From Thermoleophilaceae bacterium (lineage in GTDB: Bacteria > Actinomycetota > Thermoleophilia > Solirubrobacterales > Thermoleophilaceae): a DNA stretch of 64,000 nt. Positions 24,229 through 34,081 of the stretch are shown here, piece after piece; within the stretch, counting starts at the first letter, position 1, and each line of letters begins with the position of its first letter. The notes under the pieces are model-generated. The model ran no database searches, had not been told where the DNA came from, and worked only from the letters and a program-made list of their open reading frames with translations. The DNA is taken from NCBI GenBank assembly GCA_030446485.1, contig JAUJNF010000005.1, positions 67,739 through 131,738 on the forward strand, in the 5' to 3' direction. The translations under genes and the position numbers were made by a program.

Positions 24229-26025
24229 TTACGCCGTCTCGGCCATCGCCTCGCCCATCTGGCGTCTGATCTCCTCGCGCTCTCGGTAGAGGCGCGTCTG
24301 GCGGCTCACGTCATCGGCTTCATGCTGCCCGCGCAGCTGTCTCTCGATCCTTCGCAGCTCGAGCTGTAGAAAGCCCAGTCGAAGGGCCCCCTCCGACGAC
24401 GGCTCCGCCTCGGCCAGCATGACGATGTCTGTCACCAATGCAGACAGGGTGGGATCGCCGCTCGGCAGGTGCTCGAGGGAAGCTGACCCGTGAGCCAGGA
24501 GATGCTCGCGCACCGCCAGCATGCGCTCTGACGGCAGGTGTCCGCTGTCGAGCCGGCGCAGGTACTCCGTGCCCCGCTCACCCTGGGCGAGGCAGGTGGC
24601 GAGAAACGTGCGCTCGACTCGCGCGGCGGTATCCAGCGGCGAGGCGCCGCTCGTCGCCCGTACTGGGACCGTCGACGTGTGCGGCCCCAGGACCCGCGAA
24701 GCTTGAAGGTCGACGGCGCTCCGGGCGGGAGCTCCCGCCGTCACATACCCCGCCGGCACGTCCAACCGGTCCGCCACCCGCCGCACCAGCTCGTCGCGCG
24801 TGGCACTGCGCTCCGGCGTCGCCGCCACTATCGGCCGCACCGCCGCGAGAGCTCGGTCGCGCCCGTGCGCGGTGGCAAGATCCGCCTCGGCAAGCACGCG
24901 TCCCACCTGGAACTCCGGCACCGACTGCGCCGAGTCGAGCAGCCCCGTGAACCCGCTGGCGCCCCCGGAGGTCACGAGCTCCGCCGGGTCGACGCCCTCC
25001 GGCATGGAGACGACCCGCAGCTCCATCCCGCGCTCCCCCGCGGTGCGGGCGGCACGCAGCATCGCCTCGCGGCCCGAGCGGTCGGCATCGAGGGCGAGGA
25101 AGACGACGCTCGCCGCGCGCGAGAGCTCCACGAGCTGTTCCTGGGTGAGCGCCGTGCCCATGATGGCCACCGACTCCGCGATCCCCGCCTGGTGGAGCGC
25201 CAGCACGTCTGTGTAGCCCTCTACCACCACCACCCGTCCCGCGCGGGCGGCCGGCCCACGCGCGCGGTCGATGCCGAAGAGCTGGCGGCCCTTGTGGTAC
25301 AGCTCGTTCTCGGAGGTATTGAGGTACTTCGGCTGCTGGCCCTCCTCTACCGCGCGCGCGCCGAAGCCCAGCACGCGCCCGCGCGCGTCGGCCAGGGGGA
25401 ACATGATCCGTCCGCGGAAGCGGTCGAAGAAGCCCCCCTGCCGCCCGCGCTGCCCGAGCCCCGCCGCCTCGATCTGCTCCTGGGTGAAGCCGTCGCGCTG
25501 CGCGCCGATCACGACACGGTCCCAGTGGCTCGGCGACAGGCCGACGCGGAAGTCGCGCAGCACCTGCTCCCCGAGGCCGCGCTCCCCGAGGTAGGTGCGG
25601 GCGCCCTCGGCGTCGGGCGACTGCCACAAGTAGCGCTCGTAGTAGGCGGCGGTGCGCTCCACGAGCTGCATCAGCCGGTCGCGCCGGCGCCGGCGCTCCT
25701 CGGCCGCCGGGTCCTCGCGCTCCCGGCGCAGCTCCACCCCGTAGCGGTCGGCCAGCAGCTCCACGGACTCCCTGAAGTCGAGCCCCTCGGTGGCCTCGAC
25801 GAAGCGGATGGCGTCACCCGAGGCGCCGCAGCCGAAGCAGTGGTACAGGCGGTTCTCCGCGTTCACCGAGAACGACGGCGTGCGCTCGTCGTGGAAGGGG
25901 CACAGGCCGGTGTGCCGGGCGCCGACGCGCCGAAGGTCGGTGCGCGAGCCCACGAGCTCGGCCATGTCGACCGCCTCCTTCACGCGCTCGATCGAGTCCG
26001 GCGTGTAGAGCCCCGAGGCCGCCAC
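24229..26025 (-). CDS. dnaG: DNA primase
   Basis: DnaG, 598 residues from GTG 26025. The N-terminal zinc-binding domain has CPFHDERTPSFSV and HCFGCGASGDAI. The TOPRIM core follows, with VVVVEGYTDVLALHQAG (acidic Glu) and FLALDADRSGREA (Asp-x-Asp). The C-terminal helicase-binding region fills the last 150 residues. It makes RNA primers at replication forks. It lies 44 bases downstream of dgt on the same strand, a pairing (dgt-dnaG) common in actinobacteria, so the two are probably co-transcribed. Confidence 0.97.
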   Translation of the reverse strand: MAASGLYTPDSIERVKEAVDMAELVGSRTDLRRVGARHTGLCPFHDERTPSFSVNAENRLYHCFGCGASGDAIRFVEATEGLDFRESVELLADRYGVELRREREDPAAEERRRRRDRLMQLVERTAAYYERYLWQSPDAEGARTYLGERGLGEQVLRDFRVGLSPSHWDRVVIGAQRDGFTQEQIEAAGLGQRGRQGGFFDRFRGRIMFPLADARGRVLGFGARAVEEGQQPKYLNTSENELYHKGRQLFGIDRARGPAARAGRVVVVEGYTDVLALHQAGIAESVAIMGTALTQEQLVELSRAASVVFLALDADRSGREAMLRAARTAGERGMELRVVSMPEGVDPAELVTSGGASGFTGLLDSAQSVPEFQVGRVLAEADLATAHGRDRALAAVRPIVAATPERSATRDELVRRVADRLDVPAGYVTAGAPARSAVDLQASRVLGPHTSTVPVRATSGASPLDTAARVERTFLATCLAQGERGTEYLRRLDSGHLPSERMLAVREHLLAHGSASLEHLPSGDPTLSALVTDIVMLAEAEPSSEGALRLGFLQLELRRIERQLRGQHEADDVSRQTRLYREREEIRRQMGEAMAETA

Positions 26026-26069
26026 GATCAGCGCTCGTTCGGCGGCAGAAGCAGCACAGGAGTCGCCAT

Positions 26070-27095
26070 TCAGAACCCCCGCGGGACGGCCAGGTCGCTG
26101 AACGCGCGGATGGCGTAGCGGTCGGTCATGCCCGCGAGATAGTCGGTCACGCGCTCGGCGTCGGTGGCCCCGGGGACCACGGGCGCCGGCGGATCATCCG
26201 CATAGTGGGCAAACAACGCGCGCATCATCCGCTCGATCCGCGCGTGCTCGCTCCGCGCCGCCGGCCCGAGGTAGACCCGCTCGAACATGAAGTCCCGCAG
26301 GCGGTCCATCGCCGGCCCGGCCACATCACCCTGGACGATGTCCCCGGCAGCCTCCGAGCGCTCGACCAGGTCCCGCACCAGTGTGTCGATTCGCTTCGAC
26401 CCGGTGCCCCCCAGCGTCTCGATCTCCGCACTCGGCAGGTCCTCCTCACCGAGGATGCCCGCCCGGAGCGCGTCGTCGATGTCGTGGTTGATGTAGGCGA
26501 AGCGATCCACGAGGCGCACGATCCGGGCCTCGAGCGACAGCGGCAGCTCCGGCCCGGTGTGCCGCAGGATCCCCTCCCGCACCGGCGCCGTGAGGTTCAG
26601 GCCGGCCTGCCCGGACGACCGCCGCTCGAGCCGCTCTACCACGCGCAGCGAGTGCTGGTTGTGATGGAAGCGCACGCCGTAGCGCTCGCTGAGGCAGGCG
26701 TCGAGCACCGCCTCGCCCACGTGGCCGAACGGCGGGTGGCCGAGGTCGTGCCCGAGCCCAATGGCCTCGGCCAGGTCCTCGTTCAGCGCCAGCGCGCGTG
26801 CCACCGTGCGCGCGATCCCGCACGTCTCGAGCGTGTGGGTCAACCGGGTCCGGTAGTGATCACCCTCGGGAGCGATGAACACCTGCGTCTTGCGCTTCAG
26901 GCGCCGGAAGGCCTTCGAGTGCACGATGCGGTCGCGGTCGCGCTGGAAGGGCGTGCGCAGTGGCGAATCCTCCTCGGGCGCCTCCCGCTCGGCGGGGTAC
27001 GAGCGCGCCGCGAGCGGAGACAGCGCGCGTTCCTCGAGGGCCCTGATGCGGCCTGCGAGGCCCTCGTGGGCAGCGGTGCTCAGAGCGGAAGCCAC
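26070..27095 (-). CDS. dgt: Deoxyguanosinetriphosphate triphosphohydrolase-like protein
   Basis: An HD-domain dNTPase of 341 residues (GTG 27095). Metal ligands are visible as HTLETCGIAR, the HD pair in GLGHDLGHPPFGH and the last Asp in INHDIDDALRAG. The HRRLKRKTQV-type segment near residue 60 (SKAFRRLKRKTQVFI) is characteristic of the dgt family. It hydrolyses dNTPs to nucleoside and triphosphate, helping control the dNTP pool. It lies directly upstream of dnaG on the same strand, which suits a role in replication balance. Confidence 0.94.
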   Translation of the reverse strand: MASALSTAAHEGLAGRIRALEERALSPLAARSYPAEREAPEEDSPLRTPFQRDRDRIVHSKAFRRLKRKTQVFIAPEGDHYRTRLTHTLETCGIARTVARALALNEDLAEAIGLGHDLGHPPFGHVGEAVLDACLSERYGVRFHHNQHSLRVVERLERRSSGQAGLNLTAPVREGILRHTGPELPLSLEARIVRLVDRFAYINHDIDDALRAGILGEEDLPSAEIETLGGTGSKRIDTLVRDLVERSEAAGDIVQGDVAGPAMDRLRDFMFERVYLGPAARSEHARIERMMRALFAHYADDPPAPVVPGATDAERVTDYLAGMTDRYAIRAFSDLAVPRGF

Positions 27096-27170
27096 GAGCG
27101 CGATTGTCTCAGGCCGAGCGGCGGTAGTCGCGCCACCCGCAAGCGGGGAGACAGCGCCCGGGAGCCCCGT

Positions 27171-28631
27171 TCACCCCTGGTTCGCAGCGCTCAGCAGCCA
27201 CAGCGCCAGGCACGTGTACCCGATCATCACCGCGAGCATCCAGTACTGCGAACGCACCGCAAGGCGCGCCTTGTCGTACACCACGAGGGCCCGGTCGTGG
27301 GCGAGCACGAGGCCCGCCGCGTGACCCGCCACCACCAGCGCCACCTGCACGTACCAGAAGGTGGTGGCCCCCACCACCCCGTAGTCCACCGCCCCCTCGG
27401 CCGTGCCGAAGTAGTCGCGGCCGTCCCCGAGCGGATCGGAGGCCAGCGTGATCACCCGCTGGCCCTCGAACACGAGCGCCGATACGTAGTGGGCCGCCGT
27501 GTACACCAGCGCGATCGGCACCAGCGAGTGCACGAACACAGCGGACAGCCGCGAGCCACTGAAGCCACCTCCCACGCTGCGGATCCCGATCACCCCGAGC
27601 CGGTAGAAGCCGTAGGCGAGGGCAACGGATGCCACGAGGCCAAAGCCGAACGTCAGCTCGAGCGTGCGCGCCGGAGCAAGCCCCAGGCCATCGAACACGC
27701 TCTGCAGCTCAGGGGCCAAGCTCTGCCACACCGATCCGCTCGTGAGCCCGTCGAAGCTCACCGAGCCGATCATCACCGCCAGGAGCGGCACCGTCCCGGG
27801 CAGCGGCTCTAGCGAGGTCAGGCCGCTCAGCGGCCGCCGCAGGCCGACGTCCCCGGCGCGCGCCTCGAACACCGAGATGCGCGAGAAGAGGTTGAAGTAC
27901 ACCGAGAAGGCCTCCGCCCGGTCGATCCAGGTCCCCACCCCGTACAGCGCCATGCCCAGGAAGGTGAGCGCCGAGTAGATGAGCGCGGCCACGGCGATCG
28001 TGCGCGGCGAATCGCCCGAGTCGGCCACGAGCTCGAGCCACGCGAACGCGAAGATGCCCGCCGCGGCCGGCAGCCGGCCGAGCCAGCGCGGATAGGGAAG
28101 CGGCTCGGGGAGCGCGCCACGAGCCGCCCGGGCGGCGAGGAAGCCCACGGCCCGGCCCACGGCGCGCCACGGGTTGAAGGCCCGGAAGACGTCCCCGAAC
28201 AGCACGCTCAGCGGCACGAACCCGAGCCAGAACGCGATGTACACGAACGTGGGCGCGAAGTTGGCCGACGGCGTCTCCGACCCTGCGAGGCCGCTCCACA
28301 CGACCACACCGAGCAGCAACACGCCGATCGCCCCACACAGGATCTCGACCGGCCGGCTGGCGATCGCCCTGCCGATGCCTCCCGGAAGCGGGCGCCACTC
28401 GCCCGACTCGAGCCGCGGCCGCGGCCACAGCACGGCGAGCGCTACGAAGGAGACGATCAGCACGAGCGCCGCGCCCCACCCGAACAGCCACTCAGGGATG
28501 GGCAGGTCCGAGCGCCCCACCAGGCCGTGCGCGCCGGCCGCGGCCGGGCTGGCCGCCGCCACGCCCAGGGCGAGGGCGAGCGCCAGACCCACCCTGCCGC
28601 CGAGCCACGGCACTCGCCTCACCGCCGCCAC
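27171..28631 (-). CDS. Polytopic membrane protein, fenitrothion hydrolase-like
   Basis: 486 residues from GTG 28631. A signal-like N-terminus ending in AAGAHGLVGRSDLPIPEW is followed by about ten hydrophobic segments, with NPWRAVGRAVGF and a YNLFSRISVFEA-like loop (VYFNLFSRISVFEA) between them. Proteins of this build are found in actinobacteria and are sometimes annotated as fenitrothion hydrolase; I treat that name as a similarity label, not a function. The gene follows a cupredoxin-like gene by 16 bases. Conserved His in AHG and HYVSAL could bind metal. Role unknown. Confidence 0.72.
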   Translation of the reverse strand: MAAVRRVPWLGGRVGLALALALGVAAASPAAAGAHGLVGRSDLPIPEWLFGWGAALVLIVSFVALAVLWPRPRLESGEWRPLPGGIGRAIASRPVEILCGAIGVLLLGVVVWSGLAGSETPSANFAPTFVYIAFWLGFVPLSVLFGDVFRAFNPWRAVGRAVGFLAARAARGALPEPLPYPRWLGRLPAAAGIFAFAWLELVADSGDSPRTIAVAALIYSALTFLGMALYGVGTWIDRAEAFSVYFNLFSRISVFEARAGDVGLRRPLSGLTSLEPLPGTVPLLAVMIGSVSFDGLTSGSVWQSLAPELQSVFDGLGLAPARTLELTFGFGLVASVALAYGFYRLGVIGIRSVGGGFSGSRLSAVFVHSLVPIALVYTAAHYVSALVFEGQRVITLASDPLGDGRDYFGTAEGAVDYGVVGATTFWYVQVALVVAGHAAGLVLAHDRALVVYDKARLAVRSQYWMLAVMIGYTCLALWLLSAANQG

Positions 28632-28647
28632 CGCCCACCGCGCGCCC

Positions 28648-29121
28648 TCACCGCGGCTCCACCTCGAGCTCGGCGATCTGCACGTGCGAGCCCTCGAGCT
28701 CTACCTCGAAGACGCCCTCGAGCTCCGCCGGGAAGCGCAGGCGCGCCGGCCGGCCCGGTGCCACGTCCTCGAACACGTCGTAGCCGTGCACGTGCACCTC
28801 GTCCTCGGCGTCCGCAGTCACCACCAACCGCGCCTCTTCTCCCGCCGTGACCGGGATCGTGCGCACCCCGCCCACCGGCTCGCCGTCGCGCACGACGATC
28901 TCCTCGGCCGAGGAGCGCGGCTCGCGCTCGGCCGCCTCTTCCTGCGGCCTGGCCTCGGCCTGCGGCCGCGCGGCCGGCGGGGTTGCCGAGGGCTCCTCGA
29001 GCCCTGCGGGCTGCGTCGGCGACTCGGCCGTGTCGTCTCCGCCCGGGCTGAGGAGCACGAACGCTACCACGGCCATCACCACTGCTGCTGCTAGGAGTCC
29101 AAGACGCTGAACCTTCGACAT
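28648..29121 (-). CDS. Membrane-anchored cupredoxin-like protein
   Basis: 157 residues. ATG 29121 is fixed by a strong ribosome site (AGGAGGT, 7 bases upstream), though an in-frame GTG lies 6 bases earlier. It has one N-terminal membrane segment (about 8-26), a Pro/Ala/Glu-rich linker (about 30-70), then a small beta domain (about 75-155). In that domain VRTIPVTAGEEARLVV and EVHVHGYDVFEDV resemble the EfeO/cupredoxin-like fold, with His as potential copper ligands. A full type 1 copper site (Cys, Met) is not seen. It is translated just before the polytopic membrane gene, so they may form a copper-related pair; that is inference. Confidence 0.75.
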   Translation of the reverse strand: MSKVQRLGLLAAAVVMAVVAFVLLSPGGDDTAESPTQPAGLEEPSATPPAARPQAEARPQEEAAEREPRSSAEEIVVRDGEPVGGVRTIPVTAGEEARLVVTADAEDEVHVHGYDVFEDVAPGRPARLRFPAELEGVFEVELEGSHVQIAELEVEPR

Positions 29122-29205
29122 GAGCACCTCCTGTTGAGACGGTGGGCGCGGTCCCGGATCGTCGGCCAGATCGTGCCAGGCCGCCCGCCCGGGCCCGAGT
29201 GTCGC

Positions 29206-29664
29206 CTACGGAGCGTCCTTTGGGACGGGCAGCGATCCGGCACCGTAGTCGACCCGCACCGGCGGCTCCGGCGTGGTCTCCGCGCTCCACGACACGGTGA
29301 GCGGCGTGGCCTGCCCCGGCTCGAGCCGCACCTTCCGGCCCGTGCGCCGCAGCTCCGAGTCCGGGAGCTGGGGCTCGCGGGTCGGCGGATGAAGACCGTG
29401 CAGGAAGTAGTCGATGAACACCACGCTCGCCTTCACGGGCGCGCCGTCCCGAGCCACCAGACGCAGATCCCCGGGGGTCAGGTCGACCCTGCGGAGGGAG
29501 TCGTTCCTCACCTCTCCCTGAAGGACGCGTGCATCGGCCGGGGCCTCCGCCGTGAACACGCGCGGGGTCTCGACCCACGTCAGATCGCCCGACGCCTGAT
29601 CCTCTCCTCCTCCGCAGCCGCCGAGCGCGAGCGTCGCCAGGGCGAGCGCCGCGCCCCGCCTCAC
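29206..29664 (-). CDS. Small lipoprotein
   Basis: 152 residues from GTG 29664, which overlaps the stop of the beta-helix gene (GTGA). The signal peptide ends in a lipobox LALGGCGGGE. The mature part is a beta-rich domain with GEVRNDSLRRVDLTPGDL and RLEPGQATPLTVSW strands, like the immunoglobulin-type folds of unnamed actinobacterial lipoproteins. It is expected on the outer face of the membrane. Its function is not known. Coupling to the beta-helix protein suggests a shared surface role. Confidence 0.75.
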   Translation of the reverse strand: MRRGAALALATLALGGCGGGEDQASGDLTWVETPRVFTAEAPADARVLQGEVRNDSLRRVDLTPGDLRLVARDGAPVKASVVFIDYFLHGLHPPTREPQLPDSELRRTGRKVRLEPGQATPLTVSWSAETTPEPPVRVDYGAGSLPVPKDAP

Positions 29665-31341
29665 TTCGGCTCGGGCGGCCGCTCGAACCAGGAATAGCCG
29701 GCCATGGCGCAGCCGGGCGGATCGGTGTTGTCCTGGGGGTCCCAGGTGGCGCACGGCACCAGCATCGCCTGCTTGGCACTGTTGCCGGCCCGCGCGATTG
29801 GGAAGTTGTCGGGGCAGCCGGGCAGGGAGGGCGGATCGCTGGTGATCGCGGCTCCCGCGGCGGTCGTGTTGCCGCTCCAGCAGTTGCCCCGGCCCTGCTC
29901 TTCCCACCAGAAGTCGACGCCGTTGGGATCGCGCTGGCCATCCGGCCTCACGCCCATCCCGTTGCCCGTGAAGGTGTTGTCGTACGAGGTGTCGTTCTGC
30001 TTCGCGGGATCCGTCTCGCCGCGGGCTGCGGCGGGCACGCCGAACAGCGCCATGCCCTGGCGCCAGTTGTCGTAGACGAAGTTGTTGCGCGCGATGTTGC
30101 CGTTACCGCCGGCGATCAGGAGGCCGGTTCCGACCGGCACCTGGAACGTCGGGCAAACCCGCCTGGGATCGCGCTCGAGCGGCGGCCGCTTGCAGTACTC
30201 GTCCTGCTCGGCGTTGAATGGGATCGCGCTCGAGCGGCGGCCGCTTGCAGTACTCGTCCTGCTCGGCGTTGAACAGGTCGTTGTTGTTCGAGTAGATGCG
30301 GTTGTTCTCCCACTTCGCGCAGTCCTGGGGCATCCCCGGGTGGCCCGAGGCGAACGAGTCGGTGGTGAGGCCCGTGGCGTTGTCGTGGAACCGGTTGTCG
30401 TGGGCGTAGACCCCGTTGCCGGCTGTGCCCGAGTAGCCGATCGTGTTCCCGTACGAATTCACGTCGCGGATCTCGATCCCGTAGCGGTTGCAGTGGCCCT
30501 CCGGCCCGGAGCCCGGGTAGACGCCGGAGTCGCCCGCGCCGTAGGCCTGCAGACTCTCGTACAGGCCGTTGTCGGAGGCGAACGAGAGGAAGCCGTACTC
30601 ACGGCTGTAGCGCGAGGTGATGTTGCTGAAGCGGAAGCCGTTCGTCTCAAGCGCGTAGATGTTGTTGAAGTCCGAGAACTGGATCAGGAAGTTGCGCAGG
30701 TGGATGCCGTCGGCGCGGTCGGCGCGGATCACGTTCAGCTTCTTGCGGTCGCCGATGATCCGGACCTGCTTGGGGGCCGAGCCCGTGCCCTCGATCTGGA
30801 TGTTGCACTTGTCGTCGCATTCGCGGTCGGCGTCGTCGTCGTCGCCGGCGATCGTGATCAGGTTTTGCGAGTTGGGGCACTGCCGGTGGTACTCGTAGTT
30901 GGGCACCCCGCCGTTCGCGCGCGGATCGTCGTCGATCGGGCCGCCCGGCATGCTGCCCTCCGGGCGTTCGTAGAACTCGTCGCAGCGGGGGTCCGGGTTC
31001 GGCGAGGCCTGGCTCGGCTCCTCCCTGTACACCCCGGGGAGCACCAGGATGCGCATGCCGTTCGTCGCCTCGTCAACGGCAGCCTGGATGTGCTCGAACT
31101 TGCAGCGCTTGAGGAGGTTCAGATTCTTGCGCTCACTTGCTCCGTTGAGAAGCCGCCTGATCCGTCGCCGCGAGTCCTTCTTGCACACCACGAGTCTCGG
31201 GCCGCTGGTGCGGTACTGCGGAACGCTGCCCTTGGTGTGGTCCGGGAAGAACGACGGTCGCTCGGCGTGACCCGACGCCAGGGCCGGCACGAGGCCGGCG
31301 GCCAGCGCGGCGAGCACCAAGAGGACGGGCAGGCGACGCAT
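29661..31341 (-). CDS. Secreted right-handed beta-helix protein, broken by a 55-bp duplication
   Basis: A signal peptide (MRRLPVLLVLAALAAGL, then VPALASGHA) is followed by a parallel beta-helix with repeated N-x-x-x-Y/F turns: NGVYAHDNRFHDNATGL, ENNRIYSNNNDLFN and NIARNNFVYDNWRQGM. The frame is lost at 30164-30273, where a 55-base unit occurs twice in perfect tandem (55 is not a multiple of 3). Removing one copy joins both halves into one frame of about 540 residues ending at 29661. ATG 31353 is an alternative start. Such proteins bind or cleave polysaccharides or act as surface structures. The stop overlaps the downstream lipoprotein start. Confidence 0.78.
30164..30273. repeat. Perfect 55-bp tandem duplication
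   Basis: Bases 30164-30218 and 30219-30273 are identical and adjacent. The duplication lies inside the beta-helix gene and shifts its reading frame. It could be a real slipped-strand event, with potential for on/off switching, or an assembly artefact. Confidence 0.95.
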
Positions 31342-31405
31342 CGGGGGCAGCATAGGCGCACGAGCGGCGCCGTGCGCCGGTTGCGGTCGACCGCTTCGGT
31401 GCGGA

Positions 31406-34057
31406 CTAGGTGGAGGTGGCGGCCTGCGCGGCGGCCACGCGCGCGATCGGCACCCGGTACGGAGAGCAGCTCACGTAGTCGAGCCCGGCCATGTGGAAGA
31501 AGGCCACCGACGTCGGGTCTCCCCCGTGCTCGCCACAGATCCCGAGCTTCAGGCCCGGCTTGGCCTCGCGCCCCGTCCACGCCGCGAGGCGCACGAGCCA
31601 TCCGACGCCGGGCCCGTCGATCGTCTCGAACGGGCTGCGGTCGACGATCTTCTGCTCCACGTAGCGGGCGAGGAACTTGCCCTCGACGTCGTCGCGGGAG
31701 AAGCCGAGCGCCGTCTGGGTCAGGTCGTTCGTCCCGAACGAGAAGAAGTCGGCCACCCCGGCGATCCGGTCGGCCACGAAGCACGCGCGCGGCAGCTCGA
31801 TCATCGTGCCCACGCTCAGCTCGAGGCCGCCTCCGTCGTCCTCCTCGGCGACCGTGGCGAGCACGAGGTCGCGCATGATCTCCAGCTCCTTCTCGTAGGC
31901 CACGAGCGGGATCATGATCTCGAGGTGCGGAGCCTCGCCCGATCGGTCCCTGACCACCTGGGCGGCGCGCACGATGGCCCGCACCTGCATCTCGTAGATC
32001 TCCGGATACAGGATGCCGAGCCGGCAGCCCCGGGTGCCGAGCATCGGGTTCGTCTCCTGCAGCTGGTGCACCCGCTCGAGCGTGGCCTCGAGCTCCTCGA
32101 GGTCCGGCGTGCGCTCGATGCGGGCACGCTCGAGCTCCTGGGCCACCTCCTCGGGGTGCGGGAGGAACTCGTGCAGCGGCGGGTCGAGCAGGCGGATGGT
32201 GACCGGCAGCCCCGCCATCTCCTCGAAGAGCCCCTCGAAGTCCTCCTGCTGCAGGGGCAGCAGCTCGGCCAGGGCGGCGCGCCGGTCCTCCTTGGTCTGG
32301 GCCATGATCATCGTGCGCATCTTGGGCTGGCGGTCGGCGGCCATGAACATGTGCTCGGTCCGGCACAGGCCGATGCCCTCCGCACCGAACTCGCGCGCCT
32401 TGCGGGCGTCCTCCGGGGTGTCCGCGTTGGTGCGCACGCCCAGGCGGCGCAGCTCGTCCGACCACGCGAGAACGGCCTCGAAGTTCTCGTCCACCTCGGG
32501 GTCGACCAGCGACACGTCGTCGGTGGTCACGATCCCCGAGGTCCCGTCGATGGCCACGAGGTCGCCCTCGCCGAGCACCGTGCCGTTCACGCGCACCTCG
32601 TGCGCCGACAGGTCGATCTCCAGCTCCGCGGCGCCGCACACACACGGACGCCCCATGCCGCGGGCCACCAGGGCCGCGTGGCTCGCCTTGCCGCCCTCGG
32701 AGGTGAGGATGCCGCGCGCCGCGAAGAAGCCGGCCACATCATCGGCCTCGGTGAAGGGGCGCACGAGCACCACGTCGCGACCCTGGTCGGCGGCGAGCAC
32801 GGCGTCGGCGGCCGTGAACACGATCGCCCCCTTGGCGGCACCCGGCGACGCGTTCACCCCGCGGGCCAGCACGCGGTAGTGGGCGTCGCGGTCGAACGTG
32901 GGGTGCAGAAGGGCCTCGAGCGAGCCGGCGTCGATCGTGCCCAGCGCCTGCTCGCGCGTGAGGAGGCCCTCCTCCACGCTCTCCACCGCAAACCGCACCG
33001 CCGCCTGCGCCGGCCGCTTGGCGCTGCGGGTCTGCAGCATGAACAGCCGCCCCTCCTCGACCGTGAACTCGGTGTCCTGCATGTCGGCGTAGTGGCCCTC
33101 GAGCGTGCGCAGGATCTCCATCAGCTCGGCGTGCGCCTCGGGCATCACGTCGCGCATCTCGGCGAGGTCGCGGGGAGTGCGCGCCCCCGACACCACATCC
33201 TCCCCCTGGGCGTTCACCAGGAAGTCGCCCGAGGGCTCACTGGCTCCGGTGATCTCGTCGCGGGAGAACGCCACGCCCGAGCACGAGTCCTCCCCCTTGT
33301 TGCCGAACACCATCTGCTGAACGTTCACCGCGGTCCCCCACTCGTCGGGGATGCGGTTGATGCGCCGGTACTCGACCGCCCGCTCGCCGAGCCATGAGTC
33401 GAACACCGCGCGGATGGCCTGCGCGAGCTGGTCGCGCGGGTCGAGCGGGAAGTCCTCGCCCGTCTTCTCGCGGTAGAGCGCCTTGAAGTCGTCGGTCAGG
33501 CGCCTCAGGTCGTCGACGTCGAGCTCGGTGTCGAGCCTGACCCCCGCCGCGGCCTTCCGCTGGGCGATCACCTCGTGGATCCGCTCTCCCTCCACCCCCC
33601 GGCACACGTTGCCGAACATCTGCACGAAGCGCCGGTAGGAGTCCCACGCGAAGCGCTCGTTCCCGGTGGCGCGGGCGATGCCCTCGACCGACTCGTCGTT
33701 CAGGCCGAGGTTGAGGACCGTGTCGAGCATCCCGGGCATCGATTCGCGCGCGCCGGACCTGACCGATACGAGCAGGGGATCCTCCGGGTCGCCGAGGCCC
33801 TTGCCGGCCCGGTCCTCCAAGCGCGCAAGCGCCTCGGCCACCTCGGCGTCGAGGCCCTCGGGCTCGGACCGGCCGGCCTTCATGTAAGCCACGCACGCCT
33901 CGGTGGTGATCGTGAAGCCGGCAGGCACCCTCTCCGGCCCGAGGATGCGGGTCATCTCGGCCACGTTCGCGCCCTTGCCCCCGAGCAGGTCGCGCATCTC
34001 CCGCGAGCCCTCCGCGAAGTCGTAGACGTACCTGGTGCCGGTGGTGACGACCGCCAA
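31406..34057 (-). CDS. ppdK: Pyruvate, phosphate dikinase
   Basis: PPDK, 883 residues from TTG 34057, interconverting pyruvate + ATP + Pi and phosphoenolpyruvate + AMP + PPi. The ATP-grasp domain begins GGKGANVAEMTR. The swivelling phosphohistidine domain has GGKASHAALVARGMG with the catalytic His, and the C-terminal TIM barrel has GIGLCRTEHMF, SFGTNDLTQTALG and the catalytic Cys in GICGEHGGDP. The length is standard. It gives reversible control of the PEP/pyruvate step and pyrophosphate-linked energy use. It is followed on the same strand by the beta-helix gene, 64 bases away, which seems unrelated. Confidence 0.97.
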   Translation of the reverse strand: MAVVTTGTRYVYDFAEGSREMRDLLGGKGANVAEMTRILGPERVPAGFTITTEACVAYMKAGRSEPEGLDAEVAEALARLEDRAGKGLGDPEDPLLVSVRSGARESMPGMLDTVLNLGLNDESVEGIARATGNERFAWDSYRRFVQMFGNVCRGVEGERIHEVIAQRKAAAGVRLDTELDVDDLRRLTDDFKALYREKTGEDFPLDPRDQLAQAIRAVFDSWLGERAVEYRRINRIPDEWGTAVNVQQMVFGNKGEDSCSGVAFSRDEITGASEPSGDFLVNAQGEDVVSGARTPRDLAEMRDVMPEAHAELMEILRTLEGHYADMQDTEFTVEEGRLFMLQTRSAKRPAQAAVRFAVESVEEGLLTREQALGTIDAGSLEALLHPTFDRDAHYRVLARGVNASPGAAKGAIVFTAADAVLAADQGRDVVLVRPFTEADDVAGFFAARGILTSEGGKASHAALVARGMGRPCVCGAAELEIDLSAHEVRVNGTVLGEGDLVAIDGTSGIVTTDDVSLVDPEVDENFEAVLAWSDELRRLGVRTNADTPEDARKAREFGAEGIGLCRTEHMFMAADRQPKMRTMIMAQTKEDRRAALAELLPLQQEDFEGLFEEMAGLPVTIRLLDPPLHEFLPHPEEVAQELERARIERTPDLEELEATLERVHQLQETNPMLGTRGCRLGILYPEIYEMQVRAIVRAAQVVRDRSGEAPHLEIMIPLVAYEKELEIMRDLVLATVAEEDDGGGLELSVGTMIELPRACFVADRIAGVADFFSFGTNDLTQTALGFSRDDVEGKFLARYVEQKIVDRSPFETIDGPGVGWLVRLAAWTGREAKPGLKLGICGEHGGDPTSVAFFHMAGLDYVSCSPYRVPIARVAAAQAATST

Positions 34058-34081
34058 AGCGGGGCCGATGTTACCGCCGGG

